This document shows, piece by piece, positions 9,721 to 18,149 of a stretch of 64,000 bases of DNA. Source of the DNA: DATEPR01 sp963780635 (GTDB lineage Bacteria > Actinomycetota > Actinomycetes > Mycobacteriales > Pseudonocardiaceae). The notes beneath the pieces were generated by a model. That model worked only from the letters and a program-made list of their open reading frames with translations. It ran no database searches and had not been told where the DNA came from. Each line of letters starts with the position of its first letter. The stretch's first letter is position 1. The stretch covers positions 496,001 through 560,000 of the forward strand of contig CAWACW010000015.1 of NCBI GenBank assembly GCA_963780635.1, written 5' to 3'. The position numbers and the translations under genes are program-made.

Positions 9721-10262
9721 CGCCTTGGCCTCTCGATGTCGAAGGTGGTCAAGACGGGCGCCCGGGCCCCGCGAAGTACGGTGCCGCCATCGGCCACCTG
9801 CGCGCGGTGCGCCGCCTCGACGAACCTGCGGAAGCCGGTGCGGCAGTCCCGTTCCCTTTCGTACCAATGGGGGCAGACCGCCACGGGGACGCCGGCCAGC
9901 TCCGCGCGCCAGCCCCAGCTGCCGTTGCGCGGATCGGTCAGCACGTAGGACTGGAGGTCTTCGAGCTCGGTTCGCAGCCGGGTGATGGCGTCGACGGCGA
10001 ACGGGCGAGTGCTGAAACTACTGAGACTTCTGGCCAGGCGGCGGTTGTTGCTGGCCATCAGCCGCCAGGCGTACCAACCTGTGAACTCGCTTGCTGTCCC
10101 CGGTCTTCGGCGGACCCCCGCCCGGCGGTCCCGGCCGGCCGCGGGTACCGCGGCGGCTGGGGTGACGTCGAGCGAACTCGGTGACTCGGCAGGCGGGAAA
10201 CCCATCCTGGACGGGTCGAGAGACGGTGGTCCGACGAGGATCAGGAACCGGACATCGGCCAT
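9705..10262 (-). CDS. uncharacterised protein, first gene of the pst-like operon
   Basis: This predicted cytoplasmic protein has 185 residues and no signal peptide or membrane helix. I do not recognise the family with certainty. The N-terminal part is Pro/Ala-rich. The core from about residue 62 reads EFTGWYAWRLMASNNRRLARS, which recalls small DUF1508/YegP-like beta modules, followed by a Trp/Cys-containing segment (GSWGWRAELAGVPVAVC). Its stop lies 16 bases inside pstC, and the PhoP-type box lies just upstream, so it should be co-expressed with the transporter. A regulatory or accessory role in phosphate starvation is inferred from position only. Confidence 0.6.
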   Translation of the reverse strand: MADVRFLILVGPPSLDPSRMGFPPAESPSSLDVTPAAAVPAAGRDRRAGVRRRPGTASEFTGWYAWRLMASNNRRLARSLSSFSTRPFAVDAITRLRTELEDLQSYVLTDPRNGSWGWRAELAGVPVAVCPHWYERERDCRTGFRRFVEAAHRAQVADGGTVLRGARAPVLTTFDIERPRRWPDN

Positions 10263-10612
10263 GCGACGCACTCCGATCACGATGCCCCGACTCGCAATCC
10301 TTGTGGCTCAAGCACATTGCCTGAGACCGGGAGAAGTTCACCACGCGTCTTGACCGTACCGATGGCAGCAGGCCGAACTTCATGTGAACAGAGCCTGGCC
10401 GGTAACCCCGATTGCGCCGGTCAGGTGACACCCGCGGGCGGTACACCGCCTTTGCCGGATATCGGCGAACTCAAGTCCTGAAGCGACGGTCCCCGTCGGG
10501 CCGAGGCCGCCGGTCACCGTGCGCGACCGTCTGGGTGAGCTCCGTGGCGCCGGGACACCGGGTTCGCCCGAACGAACCGGAGCCAGTCCTCATGCGACGG
10601 TCTGCGGACCGA
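10263..10612. other. intergenic region: pst-like promoter and weak hairpin
   Basis: No gene is seen in these 350 bases. It holds the PhoP-type direct repeat (10375-10389, minus strand) that should drive the operon starting at 10262. Nearer to murD2 a weak imperfect hairpin, CCGG(G)TTCG / CGAACCGG (10558-10580), could end the murD2 transcript. Confidence 0.5.
10372..10390 (-). promoter_or_regulatory. PHO box (PhoP direct repeat) of the pst-like operon
   Basis: Read on the minus strand this is GTTCACATGAA followed directly by GTTCGGC: two GTTC units spaced exactly 11 bases (10389 and 10378). Actinobacterial PhoP boxes are 11-bp direct repeats of GTTCA-type units. It lies about 110 bases upstream of the first gene. 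A plus-strand GTTCACC at 10336 is a weaker further unit. Confidence 0.6.
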
Positions 10613-11938
10613 TCAGGCCAGTGAGCGCATCGCGGCGGCGAAGGCCTCGCCGCGTTCCCGGTAGTCACGGAATCGGCCGAAGCTGGCCGCGGCGGGTGAC
10701 AGCAGCACCACGCCGTCCGGCCGCGCCCAGCGGTACCCGTCCGCGACGGCGGCGGCGAGGTCGGTGGCCTCGGTGACGGTCACCCGAGGCCCGGCGCCGG
10801 TCTCGGTCACCTCGCGATGGATCTTCGGGCCGTTGTCCGGCACCGTGATCAGCAGCAGTTCGGCGGCGCGCTGGCGCAGGCCCTCGGCGAGCGGGCGGTA
10901 GTCGATGCCCCTGTCCTGGCCGCCCACGATGAGCGCGATCCGGCGGTCCGGGAACGCCTCCACCGCGGCCAGCGTCGGCAGCACGTTGGTGGACAGGCTG
11001 TCGTCCACGAACAGCACGTCACCCACCGAGCCGATCAGTTGCAGCCGGTTCGCCAGCGGGGCGAACCCGGCGGCGGCGGCCCGCATCGCGTCGTCGTCGG
11101 CCGCCTCGGGCACACCGAGCGCGCGCAGGGTCGCTCGGGCGATCAGGGCGTTGCGGCGGTTGTGCGTACCGAGCAGGCCCAGCGGCGCCATCCAGTCGGC
11201 TGCCGGGTCGTCGTCGGCGTGCACCCATGCCACCCGCGGGCCGAGCAGCTCGCGGCGGGCCCGGATGCGTTCGCTGTCCCCGTTGGCGACGGTGAGGTCC
11301 GCGCCGGGTTGCGACGTGGCGGACAGCTTGTCCCGGAAGTAGGTCTCGGCGTCGCCGCGGTGCCACGGCAGATGGTCCGGGTCCAGCGACGTCACGCCGC
11401 ACACCGGTGGCGTGCTGGCCAGGTCGGTGGCCTGGTAGCTGGACACCTCGATGACCCAGTACTCGGGATCCTCACCGCCCAGCAGCGGGTCGTACGGCGG
11501 CACACCGATGTTCCCGCCGACCAGTGCGCGGTGACCCAGCCCGGTCAGCAGGTGGGCGGCGATCGCCGTCGTGGTGCTCTTGCCCTTGGTCCCGGTGAAG
11601 CAGACCACCCTGGTCCGATCGGTCCCCTGCAACCACAGACCCAGGCCGCCGACCACGGGGATGCCCTTGTCCCGCAACAGCACGACGTGCTCGCCGTAGC
11701 GGGAGATGCCGGGCGACTTGATGACCACGTCGCACGCGGCGAGCGCCTCGAGGCCACCGTCGTCGGTGCGCAGCAGCGGCCTGCCGTCGACCTCGGTCCG
11801 GGCACCGGAGTCGTCCACCAGCACCGGGTCCAGGCCCAGTCCGAGGCACGCGCGCAGGTTCGCCTCGCCCTCGCGGCCCAGCCCGTAGATGCCGACCGAG
11901 CGGCCGGCCAGGTCAGCCCAACAGAGCGTCGGGCGCAT
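10613..11938 (-). CDS. murD2: UDP-MurNAc-L-Ala:L-Glu ligase (MurD2)
   Basis: This 441-residue Mur ligase shows an N-terminal Rossmann start (SVGIYGLGREGEANL), the ATP loop FTGTKGKSTTT near residue 117, a central VIEVSSYQ motif, HNRRNALIA, and a C-terminal domain with FVDDSLSTN and VGGQDRGIDY. Ordinary MurD adds D-Glu. This version is paired with a MurL gene, and the murL-murD2 arrangement is the known alternative route in which L-Glu is added and then epimerised in place. Its start lies 26 bases inside the end of murL, indicating coupling. The L-Glu specificity is inferred from the neighbour. Confidence 0.85.
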   Translation of the reverse strand: MRPTLCWADLAGRSVGIYGLGREGEANLRACLGLGLDPVLVDDSGARTEVDGRPLLRTDDGGLEALAACDVVIKSPGISRYGEHVVLLRDKGIPVVGGLGLWLQGTDRTRVVCFTGTKGKSTTTAIAAHLLTGLGHRALVGGNIGVPPYDPLLGGEDPEYWVIEVSSYQATDLASTPPVCGVTSLDPDHLPWHRGDAETYFRDKLSATSQPGADLTVANGDSERIRARRELLGPRVAWVHADDDPAADWMAPLGLLGTHNRRNALIARATLRALGVPEAADDDAMRAAAAGFAPLANRLQLIGSVGDVLFVDDSLSTNVLPTLAAVEAFPDRRIALIVGGQDRGIDYRPLAEGLRQRAAELLLITVPDNGPKIHREVTETGAGPRVTVTEATDLAAAVADGYRWARPDGVVLLSPAAASFGRFRDYRERGEAFAAAMRSLA

Positions 11939-13278
11939 ACCGCTCCCCCACGAAGTGCCTGCCCAGCGGCCGCATCAGGTCGGCGGGCGCCGGTGCGTCC
12001 GGCAGCGCCTTCAGCTCCGCCGTCAGCACGGCGAGGACGGGCGAACCCGCTCGGTCCGCACGGGCGGCGGCCAGGCCCGCGGCGACCCGGCACTCGTTCA
12101 CGTCACCCACGCACTCCCACGGCTTGCTGTTCGCGACGAGGTCGACCAGCGCCCGGAAGGTCGGGCAGCAGCTCGGGGTCGGCCAGCGGCTCGCGCCCGC
12201 CGAACACGCGCCGCAGGTCCGCCTCGGCGACGAACGGCGACAGGATCAGGTCGATGAAGCAGCACTTGTCGCACTGGCCGCACCAGTGGTCCCAGCGCTT
12301 CGCCGGGTCGGTGTAGAAGGCCTTGTTGCAGCTGCGGAAGTGATCGAGGTAACGCGGATGCCCGCTCAGCTCGTTCGCGATCCACAACTCGCTGAACGCC
12401 CGCAGCAACGAGAAGTACTCGGGTCCGTGGTCGAACGTCTCGGCCAGCACCGCGCGCAGCCCGGCCTCGAACGCCTCGCTCTTGGAGTACTGGTGGTTGA
12501 GGCTGCGCCCGTCGATCTCCAACGTGCCCGACGACGCCGACCACTCGTTGGACATCACGACGGCGTCGCGGTGGTCGAGCACGGCGGTGAGCACCGCGAC
12601 CGCGGAGATGATGCCGGTGATGGGCACGTGGCCGTTGAGGTAGCCCAGCTCGGCCGAGCGCAGCAGGAGCGGGTCGAACAGCCGCTCCGCGCGGACCACG
12701 GGCCAGCCGGTGACCTCGGCGGCCTCCTCGATCGCGGCGAACCGGTCGCCGGGCCGGTTCACCACGAACAGCGCGGGATCCTCGACGCGCGGCCGCAGCA
12801 ACTCCACGCTGACGATGGAGTCCATACCGCCACCGAAGGGCACCAGCGGCCTGCCGGGCACCGCGTCGTAGCGAACGGGGGCCTCGCGCTCCAGCCGGGG
12901 ACCGACGATCGCCAGGTCGGACAGGTCCAGCCGCAGGTGGTAGGCGAACTCGCCGAGACCTTCCAGGTAGAACTCGCGCAGGAACGCGCGCTCACGGTCG
13001 GTCACCGCGGTCGTGCCGAGGTCGATCACCGGCGGCGCGCCCGCCTTGTAGTACGAGACGCCCGCCAGCAGGAACAGCAGCCGGGCCGCGGCGTCGGCGG
13101 CGGGCTGGGCCCAGTCGCCACCGGCCGGGAACGTGAACTCCTCGCGGAAGTCCGTGCCGTCGAGCCGGTAGCGGCAGACCAGCCGCCCAGCGGCCGGGTC
13201 GACGTCGTAGCCGACGTAGGCGAACACGGCGGCGCGGGTGCCGGCGGTGGCGTACTGACCTGCGGATTCGGTAACCAT
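11913..13278 (-). pseudogene. murL: UDP-MurNAc-L-Ala-L-Glu epimerase (MurL), one apparent +1 frameshift
   Basis: MurL converts the terminal L-Glu of UDP-MurNAc-L-Ala-L-Glu to D-Glu, replacing the glutamate racemase route. The start at 13278 is MVTESAG. Recognisable parts are PFGGGMDSIVSVE near residue 147 (a PP-loop-like segment), MSNEWSASSGT, and the cysteine cluster CGQCDKCCF near residue 335. One extra base near 12159 shifts the frame after ELLPD. On removing it, 1365 nt encode a 454-residue protein ending AAGLAAARADRAGS...DALLG at 11913. Because the partner murD2 is intact and overlaps this end, a sequence error is the simplest explanation. Confidence 0.82.
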
Positions 13279-13453
13279 CGCGGCCAGTCTAACGACCCGG
13301 CGACGGCCGTCGGTGACACCGGGCACCCGGGCAGGCGAAGCCGTCGCGGCCGAGGTACCCGGAGCGCTTCGGACCGGGGTCCGTGGGCTGTTCGCGCTGT
13401 CCGGCTACCTCGACGAGCTGGGGATCCTCGCGGCAGCGGGTCGGAATCGTTCC

Positions 13454-13984
13454 TCAGTAACCAGGAATGCTGCCCGCACCGCCGCTGGCACCGGACGTCG
13501 CCGGTGCGGCCGTACCCGCGACCACGGCGGCGTGCCACGTGAACGCCGTGCCGCCGAACTGGTCGTGCGCGCCATTACCGGTGACCTGGCCCGCCATCTG
13601 GTCCGCCTTGAACTCGTACAGCGGCTTGCCCTGATACGCGAGCTGCTCCTTGCCGTCGTCCGAGCGCTTGACGACCGTCACGCCGGCAGCGGATCCGCTG
13701 GGAGCGGTGGTGCCCGAGGTCAGCGCGGGCAACCAGACGCCCGTACAGGCGCCGGTGCAGCTGACCGTGGCGCCGTGATCCTGATCGGTGAAGTAGAGGG
13801 TCATGCCCGCGGAGTTCGTCAGGACCGTCCCGATGCCCGACACCGTGCTCGTGGTGACGGCATCACCGCTCGCCGGCGTGCTGCTCCCCGTCGCCGTGGT
13901 ACTCGTACCGCAGGCGGCCAACACGGCGCCCGCGGCAGCCAAACCGGCAACGGCCGACAACGTGTAACGCAATTTCTTCGCCAT
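13454..13984 (-). CDS. COG4315-type secreted repeat lipoprotein
   Basis: This 176-residue exported protein starts at 13984 with GAGGAGG about 6 bases upstream. The signal sequence ends in a lipobox (VLAACGT) near residue 25, so the mature protein should be lipid-anchored. After a Thr/Ser/Ala linker come two copies of the COG4315 secreted repeat: GIGTVLTNSAGMTLYFTDQD with a Cys pair (CTGACTGVW), and a second repeat with QLAYQGKPLYEF. Members are common in actinobacteria near redox or copper functions, but no reaction is established. It stands alone here. Confidence 0.85.
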   Translation of the reverse strand: MAKKLRYTLSAVAGLAAAGAVLAACGTSTTATGSSTPASGDAVTTSTVSGIGTVLTNSAGMTLYFTDQDHGATVSCTGACTGVWLPALTSGTTAPSGSAAGVTVVKRSDDGKEQLAYQGKPLYEFKADQMAGQVTGNGAHDQFGGTAFTWHAAVVAGTAAPATSGASGGAGSIPGY

Positions 13985-14130
13985 TCCAGCCTCCTCAGTT
14001 GGTGGCTCCCAGTGGGTACGGCCGAACCCCCGCCCGGAGATTGCACTGTGACCCATGGATCGGTTTCCATACTCGACGCGAAACCACTGTGGCGCTTGAG
14101 GATCTTCCGGCCGGAAAGAGAAACCCGGCC

Positions 14131-14149
14131 ACGGTGAGGCTAACCTTGC
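14131..14149. promoter_or_regulatory. weak IdeR/DtxR-like half box
   Basis: The stretch ACGGTGAGGCTAACCTTGC contains GGCTAACCT, the right half of the actinobacterial iron box. I count about 13 of 19 matches, which is below what I would call a real site. It lies between the COG4315 lipoprotein and the DUF3237 fragment. Confidence 0.2.
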
Positions 14150-14153
14150 CGGC

Positions 14154-14336
14154 GTGCCGCAGCTGCGTGGCGATGAGGGCACGCCGGTCCTCGGGCGCCG
14201 CCAGCGCTACTACTTCCGGACGCGGCTGCTCGAAACCGGTGCCGAGCGGTACGCGTGGCTCAACGACGTCGTCCGCGTCGGCTCGGGCTGTGTGGTCGAC
14301 GGCGGGGTCGCCCACCAGGTTTCGCACGTGTTGTGA
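14154..14336 (+). pseudogene. DUF3237-family C-terminal fragment
   Basis: The 60-residue frame from GTG 14154 matches only the last third of DUF3237 proteins: RRQRYYFRTRLLETGAERYAW, then LNDVVRVGSGCVVDGGV and a Val-rich end. Complete members are about 150 residues. The conserved N-terminal beta strands are absent upstream, where the sequence belongs to no frame I can follow. It is most likely the stub of a deleted gene, although translation of the short frame cannot be excluded. Confidence 0.6.
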
Positions 14337-14360
14337 CGTTCGTCCATATCGGACGGTCGA

Positions 14361-15341
14361 TTACTCTTTCCCCGCAACGATTCCCGCGGTGTCGACGTAC
14401 TCACGCACGATGTCGTCGAACGAGGTCTCGGCGGTCAGGCCAAGCCGCTGCGCGCGCGGTGTGACGAGCCTGGCGGGCCAGCTGCGCACGATCGTGCCGA
14501 TGGCCGGGTCGTCGGCCCAGTCGATCAGGTCGCTCGTGCCGGGCCTCGCGACCCGGTCCAGGGCCGCGGCCATCTCCCGCGGTGTCGTGGTGAGGGCAGG
14601 CAGGTTCATCGCGGTCCGGCTCCCCCACGTCGCGTCGTCGACCGTCGCCGCGCACACGATGCCGTCCAGCGTCCGGCGGGGCGACGACAGCGCGACGGGT
14701 GTGTCCGGCGGCACCGGGCAGCTCGCGCGCTGCCCGGCCAGCGGTTCGCGGATGATCCCGGACAGAAAGCCCGACGCGGCCGCGTTCGGCCTGCCCGGTC
14801 GCACGGACACGGTCATCAGCCGCACGGAACGCCCACGTACGAACCCCTTGCGGGTGTAGTCGGCGACGAGTTGCTCGCCGATGAACTTCTGGCTGCCGTA
14901 GCTGGCCTGCGGGCGCGGCAGCGTGTCGTCGTCGACGGTACCGATCGGCCCGAGCGCCGGGTCGCTGCCGAACACGGCGAGCGAGCTGGCGAAGACCAGC
15001 ACCGGAGGCGTGTCCTGTCGGCGCGACCGTTCCAGTACCGCCCGCGTCCCGTCGACGTTGGTCCGCATGCCGAGGTCGAAGTCCGCCTCGGCCGCGCCGC
15101 TCACGACGGCCGCCAGGTGGAAGACGACGTCGGCGCCGTCCAGCTCGGACAGCACCGTCGCGAGTTCGCCCACCACGGCCCGCACCCGGCGGTCGGTCAG
15201 GGCCGGCGCGACGAGGTCGAGCAGCACCAGCTCGGTCACGTCGACCGGCTCGGCGCCACCGATCGCGACGGGCCCGGCGAGCAGGCGCTGGGCCAGCAGC
15301 GTGCCGAGAAACCCTGCCCCGCCGGTGATGACAACGCGCAT
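14361..15341 (-). CDS. NAD-dependent epimerase/dehydratase, D-erythronate dehydrogenase-like (SDR)
   Basis: This 326-residue extended SDR enzyme has the N-terminal NAD-binding motif VITGGAGFLGTLLAQ at residues 4-18, D-x-A acidic residue positions in VVGELA/DGADVVFHLAAVVSG, the catalytic YGSQK motif near residue 150, and RLMTVSVRPGRPNAAASGF, a segment typical of the DenD subgroup that oxidises C2 of D-erythronate and related sugar acids. Substrate specificity is inferred from that subgroup. The gene follows a small regulator on the same strand with 25 bases between them, so the two probably form an operon. Confidence 0.82.
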   Translation of the reverse strand: MRVVITGGAGFLGTLLAQRLLAGPVAIGGAEPVDVTELVLLDLVAPALTDRRVRAVVGELATVLSELDGADVVFHLAAVVSGAAEADFDLGMRTNVDGTRAVLERSRRQDTPPVLVFASSLAVFGSDPALGPIGTVDDDTLPRPQASYGSQKFIGEQLVADYTRKGFVRGRSVRLMTVSVRPGRPNAAASGFLSGIIREPLAGQRASCPVPPDTPVALSSPRRTLDGIVCAATVDDATWGSRTAMNLPALTTTPREMAAALDRVARPGTSDLIDWADDPAIGTIVRSWPARLVTPRAQRLGLTAETSFDDIVREYVDTAGIVAGKE

Positions 15342-15366
15342 GTCGTCTCCTTGTCTCGCGCCGACG

Positions 15367-15918
15367 TCACTCGGTTTCCGGGTCGGCGGACGGTTCTTCG
15401 ATCGGGAACATGATCGGGCTCAACAGATACTGGGCACGATCCGGTGCCGGTTCGCTGGCCAGCCGGGGTGCGATCGCGGCGCGCAGCTCGCCGATCAGGT
15501 CCTGGAGTTCGTCCGGGCTCAGCCAGATCGCGTGCTGCCGGTAGCCGACGAGGTCGGCCACCGGGTCGGCGTTGTCCCGGGCCAGGTAGCCGTCGAACTC
15601 GGCGACGAGCGCGGCCACCGCTGTCGCGAAGGCGCGCCGGTGGCCGTCGAGGGACAGCGACCGCATGGCGTCCGCGTCGATGACCGCGCGGTCCTGTCGC
15701 AGCCGGAACCTCCGCTCCACGGCACCACGCACCCGCCGCTCGTCGGCCACTTCGAGGATGCCGCCCGCGACGAGCAGGTCGACGTGCCGGTAGACCGTGG
15801 CCTTCGAGACGTCCTGGATCCGCTCGCACAGCTGGGCCGTGGTGAGCATCCGGCCGCCGCGCAGCGCGTGCACCACCCGCAGTCGAACGGGGTGTGCCAA
15901 CAACTCCAACGCGTCCAC
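15367..15918 (-). CDS. ArsR-like winged-helix transcriptional regulator
   Basis: This 183-residue DNA-binding protein begins with MDALELLAHPVRLRVVHALRGG, a standard ArsR/HTH_20 start. Recognition helices lie around residues 25-50 (TTAQLCERIQDVSKATVYRHVDLL). The wing follows (GILEVADERRVRGAVERRFRL), and the C-terminal 100 residues form an effector or dimerisation part. It has no cysteines of the metal-sensing type. It is divergent from the alpha/beta hydrolase gene (35 bases between starts) and upstream of the SDR gene, so it probably controls one or both. Confidence 0.8.
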   Translation of the reverse strand: MDALELLAHPVRLRVVHALRGGRMLTTAQLCERIQDVSKATVYRHVDLLVAGGILEVADERRVRGAVERRFRLRQDRAVIDADAMRSLSLDGHRRAFATAVAALVAEFDGYLARDNADPVADLVGYRQHAIWLSPDELQDLIGELRAAIAPRLASEPAPDRAQYLLSPIMFPIEEPSADPETE

Positions 15919-15953
15919 CCGCTAATGATCTCACGGGATGCTACCGTTCGCAA

Positions 15954-16679
15954 ATGACGAGAAAGGTGGCGGACCCGAAGGCGGTCGCCGAGTGGCTGCG
16001 GGACGAGCGCTTCGCTGAGCTGGCGGAACTGTTCGCCGCACCGCTGCGAGCGGCCGTGTCCGCGGACACGGTGCGGATCGCCTGGACGGCCGAGCTGACC
16101 AAGCACGGTCCGGTGTCCGCCATCGGGCAGCCGACCCCGGCCGGGCAGCGGGTGCGCGTCCCGGTGACGTGTGAGCGCGGCGGTCTCACCGTCATCATGT
16201 CGATCGACGACGCGGGCCTGCTGACCGGACTGCGACTCGAGTCCGCAGCGGGCACGTCCTGGACGCCACCGCCCTACGCGACCCCGAAACAGTTCACTGA
16301 GCACGAGTTCACGCTCCCCGAGCCGGGCACGATGACCATGCCGCGCGGGCGCGGCCCACGGCCTGCCGTGGTGCTGCTCAGTGGTGGCGGCCCGTTCGAT
16401 CGGGACGAGACGAGCGGGCCGAACAAGCCGCTCAAGGACCTGGCCTGGGGCCTGGCGAGCCGCGGCGTGGCGGTGGCGCGCTTCGACAAGCTGACGCCCA
16501 GCCGCACCATGACCGACGAGTACCTGCCGCCTGCGATCGCCGCCGTCCGCCTGCTCCGGCAGCAGCGGACCGTGGATCCGGCGCGGGTCTTCCTGCTCGG
16601 CCACAGCATGGGCGGCAAGGTCGCGCCAAGGATCGCGGCCGCAGAGCCGTCCGTCGCGGGGCTGGTGCGCGGTCAGTAG
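15954..16679 (+). pseudogene. DUF3887/alpha-beta hydrolase, truncated at the C-terminus
   Basis: The 241-residue product has an N-terminal DUF3887-like domain (AELAELFAAPLRAAVSADTV, residues 12-100) and the first half of a serine hydrolase fold: VVLLSGGGPFDRDET near residue 140 and the nucleophile elbow LGHSMGGKVAP near residue 222. It then stops after AGLVRGQ. Full-length relatives run about 150 residues further and carry the catalytic Asp and His there. The stop falls within the last bases of the convergent gene at 16673. This looks like a deletion that fused the two ends, so the enzyme should be inactive. Confidence 0.7.
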
Positions 16680-17038
16680 CTCGGTTCGGTGTTCTTGACG
16701 ACGAACAGGGTGACGATCTTGCCGCCCTCGACGCGGAAGTAGTTGGTCATGATCAGTGGGTCGGGCAGGTTGGTCTTGTCGTAGTCGCCGTCGAACTTGC
16801 ACCGGACCGCGTACATGCCGGCGTTGTCGACGACCTCGACGGGCTCCACCGTGACGTGGTCCCCGGTCATTTCCCTGGCGACCCAACCGCGGATGTGGTC
16901 CTTGCCCCAGAACTCGCGCGCGGCATCGTTGACCAGGGCGTTCTCGGCGAACGTGGCCACGATGGCGTCCACGTCGAAGCTGTTGACGGCCGCGATGTGC
17001 TCGGCGACGACCGGGTCCAAGGTGAGCTGCGTGGTCAT
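16673..17038 (-). CDS. SnoaL/NTF2-like protein
   Basis: This small (121-residue) cone-shaped NTF2-fold protein starts at ATG 17038. It shows the family pattern: an N-terminal helix (VVAEHIAAVNSFDVDAIVATFAENALVND), FWGKDHIRGWVAREM, a beta core (VEPVEVVDNAGMYAVRCKF), and the final strands YFRVEGGKIVTLFVVKN. The NTF2 family includes isomerases, cyclases and binding proteins, so no reaction can be assigned. It stands alone and converges on the truncated hydrolase with overlapping stops. Confidence 0.8.
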   Translation of the reverse strand: MTTQLTLDPVVAEHIAAVNSFDVDAIVATFAENALVNDAAREFWGKDHIRGWVAREMTGDHVTVEPVEVVDNAGMYAVRCKFDGDYDKTNLPDPLIMTNYFRVEGGKIVTLFVVKNTEPSY

Positions 17039-17103
17039 GGTGTGGCCTTTCGGTGTGGCATCCGCTGACAATGCCCACCGTCACCCCTCCCCTGACGGGA
17101 GAG

Positions 17104-18057
17104 TCAAACCCCGGATCGCAACAGCTCCGCCGCCAGCGCGGTGCCCGACCGCCAGGCCGTCTGCACCCTCGGGCGGCCCCAGACGTCCCCGGCCAGTCCG
17201 ATGCGGTCGGTGCCCAGGTGGCACGGGGTGTCCCGATGCCGGTCGGGCTGCGCGAGCCGCCATCGGTGGGCGTGGGTCCACACCGGGCGGTCCGTCACTC
17301 CCAGCAGGTCACGCACGGCGGCCAGCGCGGGAGCGATCGCGCCGTCGGGGTCGGCGTCGTGCGCGCGGGCGGTGGCGGCGGTCGTGTGGGCGACGAGCAC
17401 GGGGGCGCCGTCGCCACGCCGGGCGCCGTCGTCGGCCACGATGGACAGCACGCCGTGGCCGTTGACGAACGCGGCGTCGAAGTCCGGCCAGGTGCGGGCC
17501 GGGAACTCGGCAGCCACGGCGATCACCGGTGACCAGGTCACCTCGGCGGAGCCGGTGAGCAGCCCGAGCGTTGGCGAGTCCGGTGGGAGCACGCGGGCCG
17601 CCTGCGGGTCGGGCATCGCCAGGACAACGGCGTCGTAGCGGCGGCCTGCCACCATCGGGCCGGGACCGACCTCGGTCACCGGGTGCTCCAGCGTGACGTC
17701 CAGACCGTCGGCCAGGTCCGCGACGAGCGACCGCAGCCCACCCGGGGCGGCCCAGCGCATCGGCCCGGACGTCGAGTGGCGGCCGTCGGCGTCGAACACC
17801 GCGAGAGTGTCGGTCCAGGGCAGGGCCAGGCCACGCGCCCGCCAGCCGTCCACCACGGCCTGGAACCCGTCGTCGTCGACGGTGAAGTAAGCCGCGCCCA
17901 GGTCCACCGGCCGGCGAGCCTTGCCCAGGCGCCTGGTCGCCATCCGGCCACCCACCGCCCGCGCGCGGTCGACCACCAGCACGTCCGCGCCGCCCGCCCG
18001 CAACGCCCGCGCACAGGCCATGCCCGCGATACCCGCACCCACCACCATGATCGCCAC
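17104..18057 (-). CDS. renalase-like FAD/NAD(P)-binding oxidoreductase
   Basis: This 317-residue flavoprotein has the dinucleotide-binding motif VVGAGIAGMACARALRAGG at residues 5-23 followed by the acidic end of strand 2 (VVDRARAVGGRMATRR), which is the renalase/amine-oxidase signature. It also has DLGAAYFTV near residue 53 and the C-terminal FAD motif IGLAGDVWGRPRVQTAWRSG. Bacterial renalases oxidise off-pathway dihydro forms of NAD(P)H; that activity is inferred. It is a single gene, divergent from the PQQ-propeller lipoprotein. Confidence 0.82.
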   Translation of the reverse strand: MAIMVVGAGIAGMACARALRAGGADVLVVDRARAVGGRMATRRLGKARRPVDLGAAYFTVDDDGFQAVVDGWRARGLALPWTDTLAVFDADGRHSTSGPMRWAAPGGLRSLVADLADGLDVTLEHPVTEVGPGPMVAGRRYDAVVLAMPDPQAARVLPPDSPTLGLLTGSAEVTWSPVIAVAAEFPARTWPDFDAAFVNGHGVLSIVADDGARRGDGAPVLVAHTTAATARAHDADPDGAIAPALAAVRDLLGVTDRPVWTHAHRWRLAQPDRHRDTPCHLGTDRIGLAGDVWGRPRVQTAWRSGTALAAELLRSGV

Positions 18058-18149
18058 GCACCAACCCTAGAACGGTCAGCGGTGTGTCGCGGATCCTCGC
18101 TATGGTCGACGAGCACAACAGGGCACCCGAACAGGCGGCGGTGACGAAG

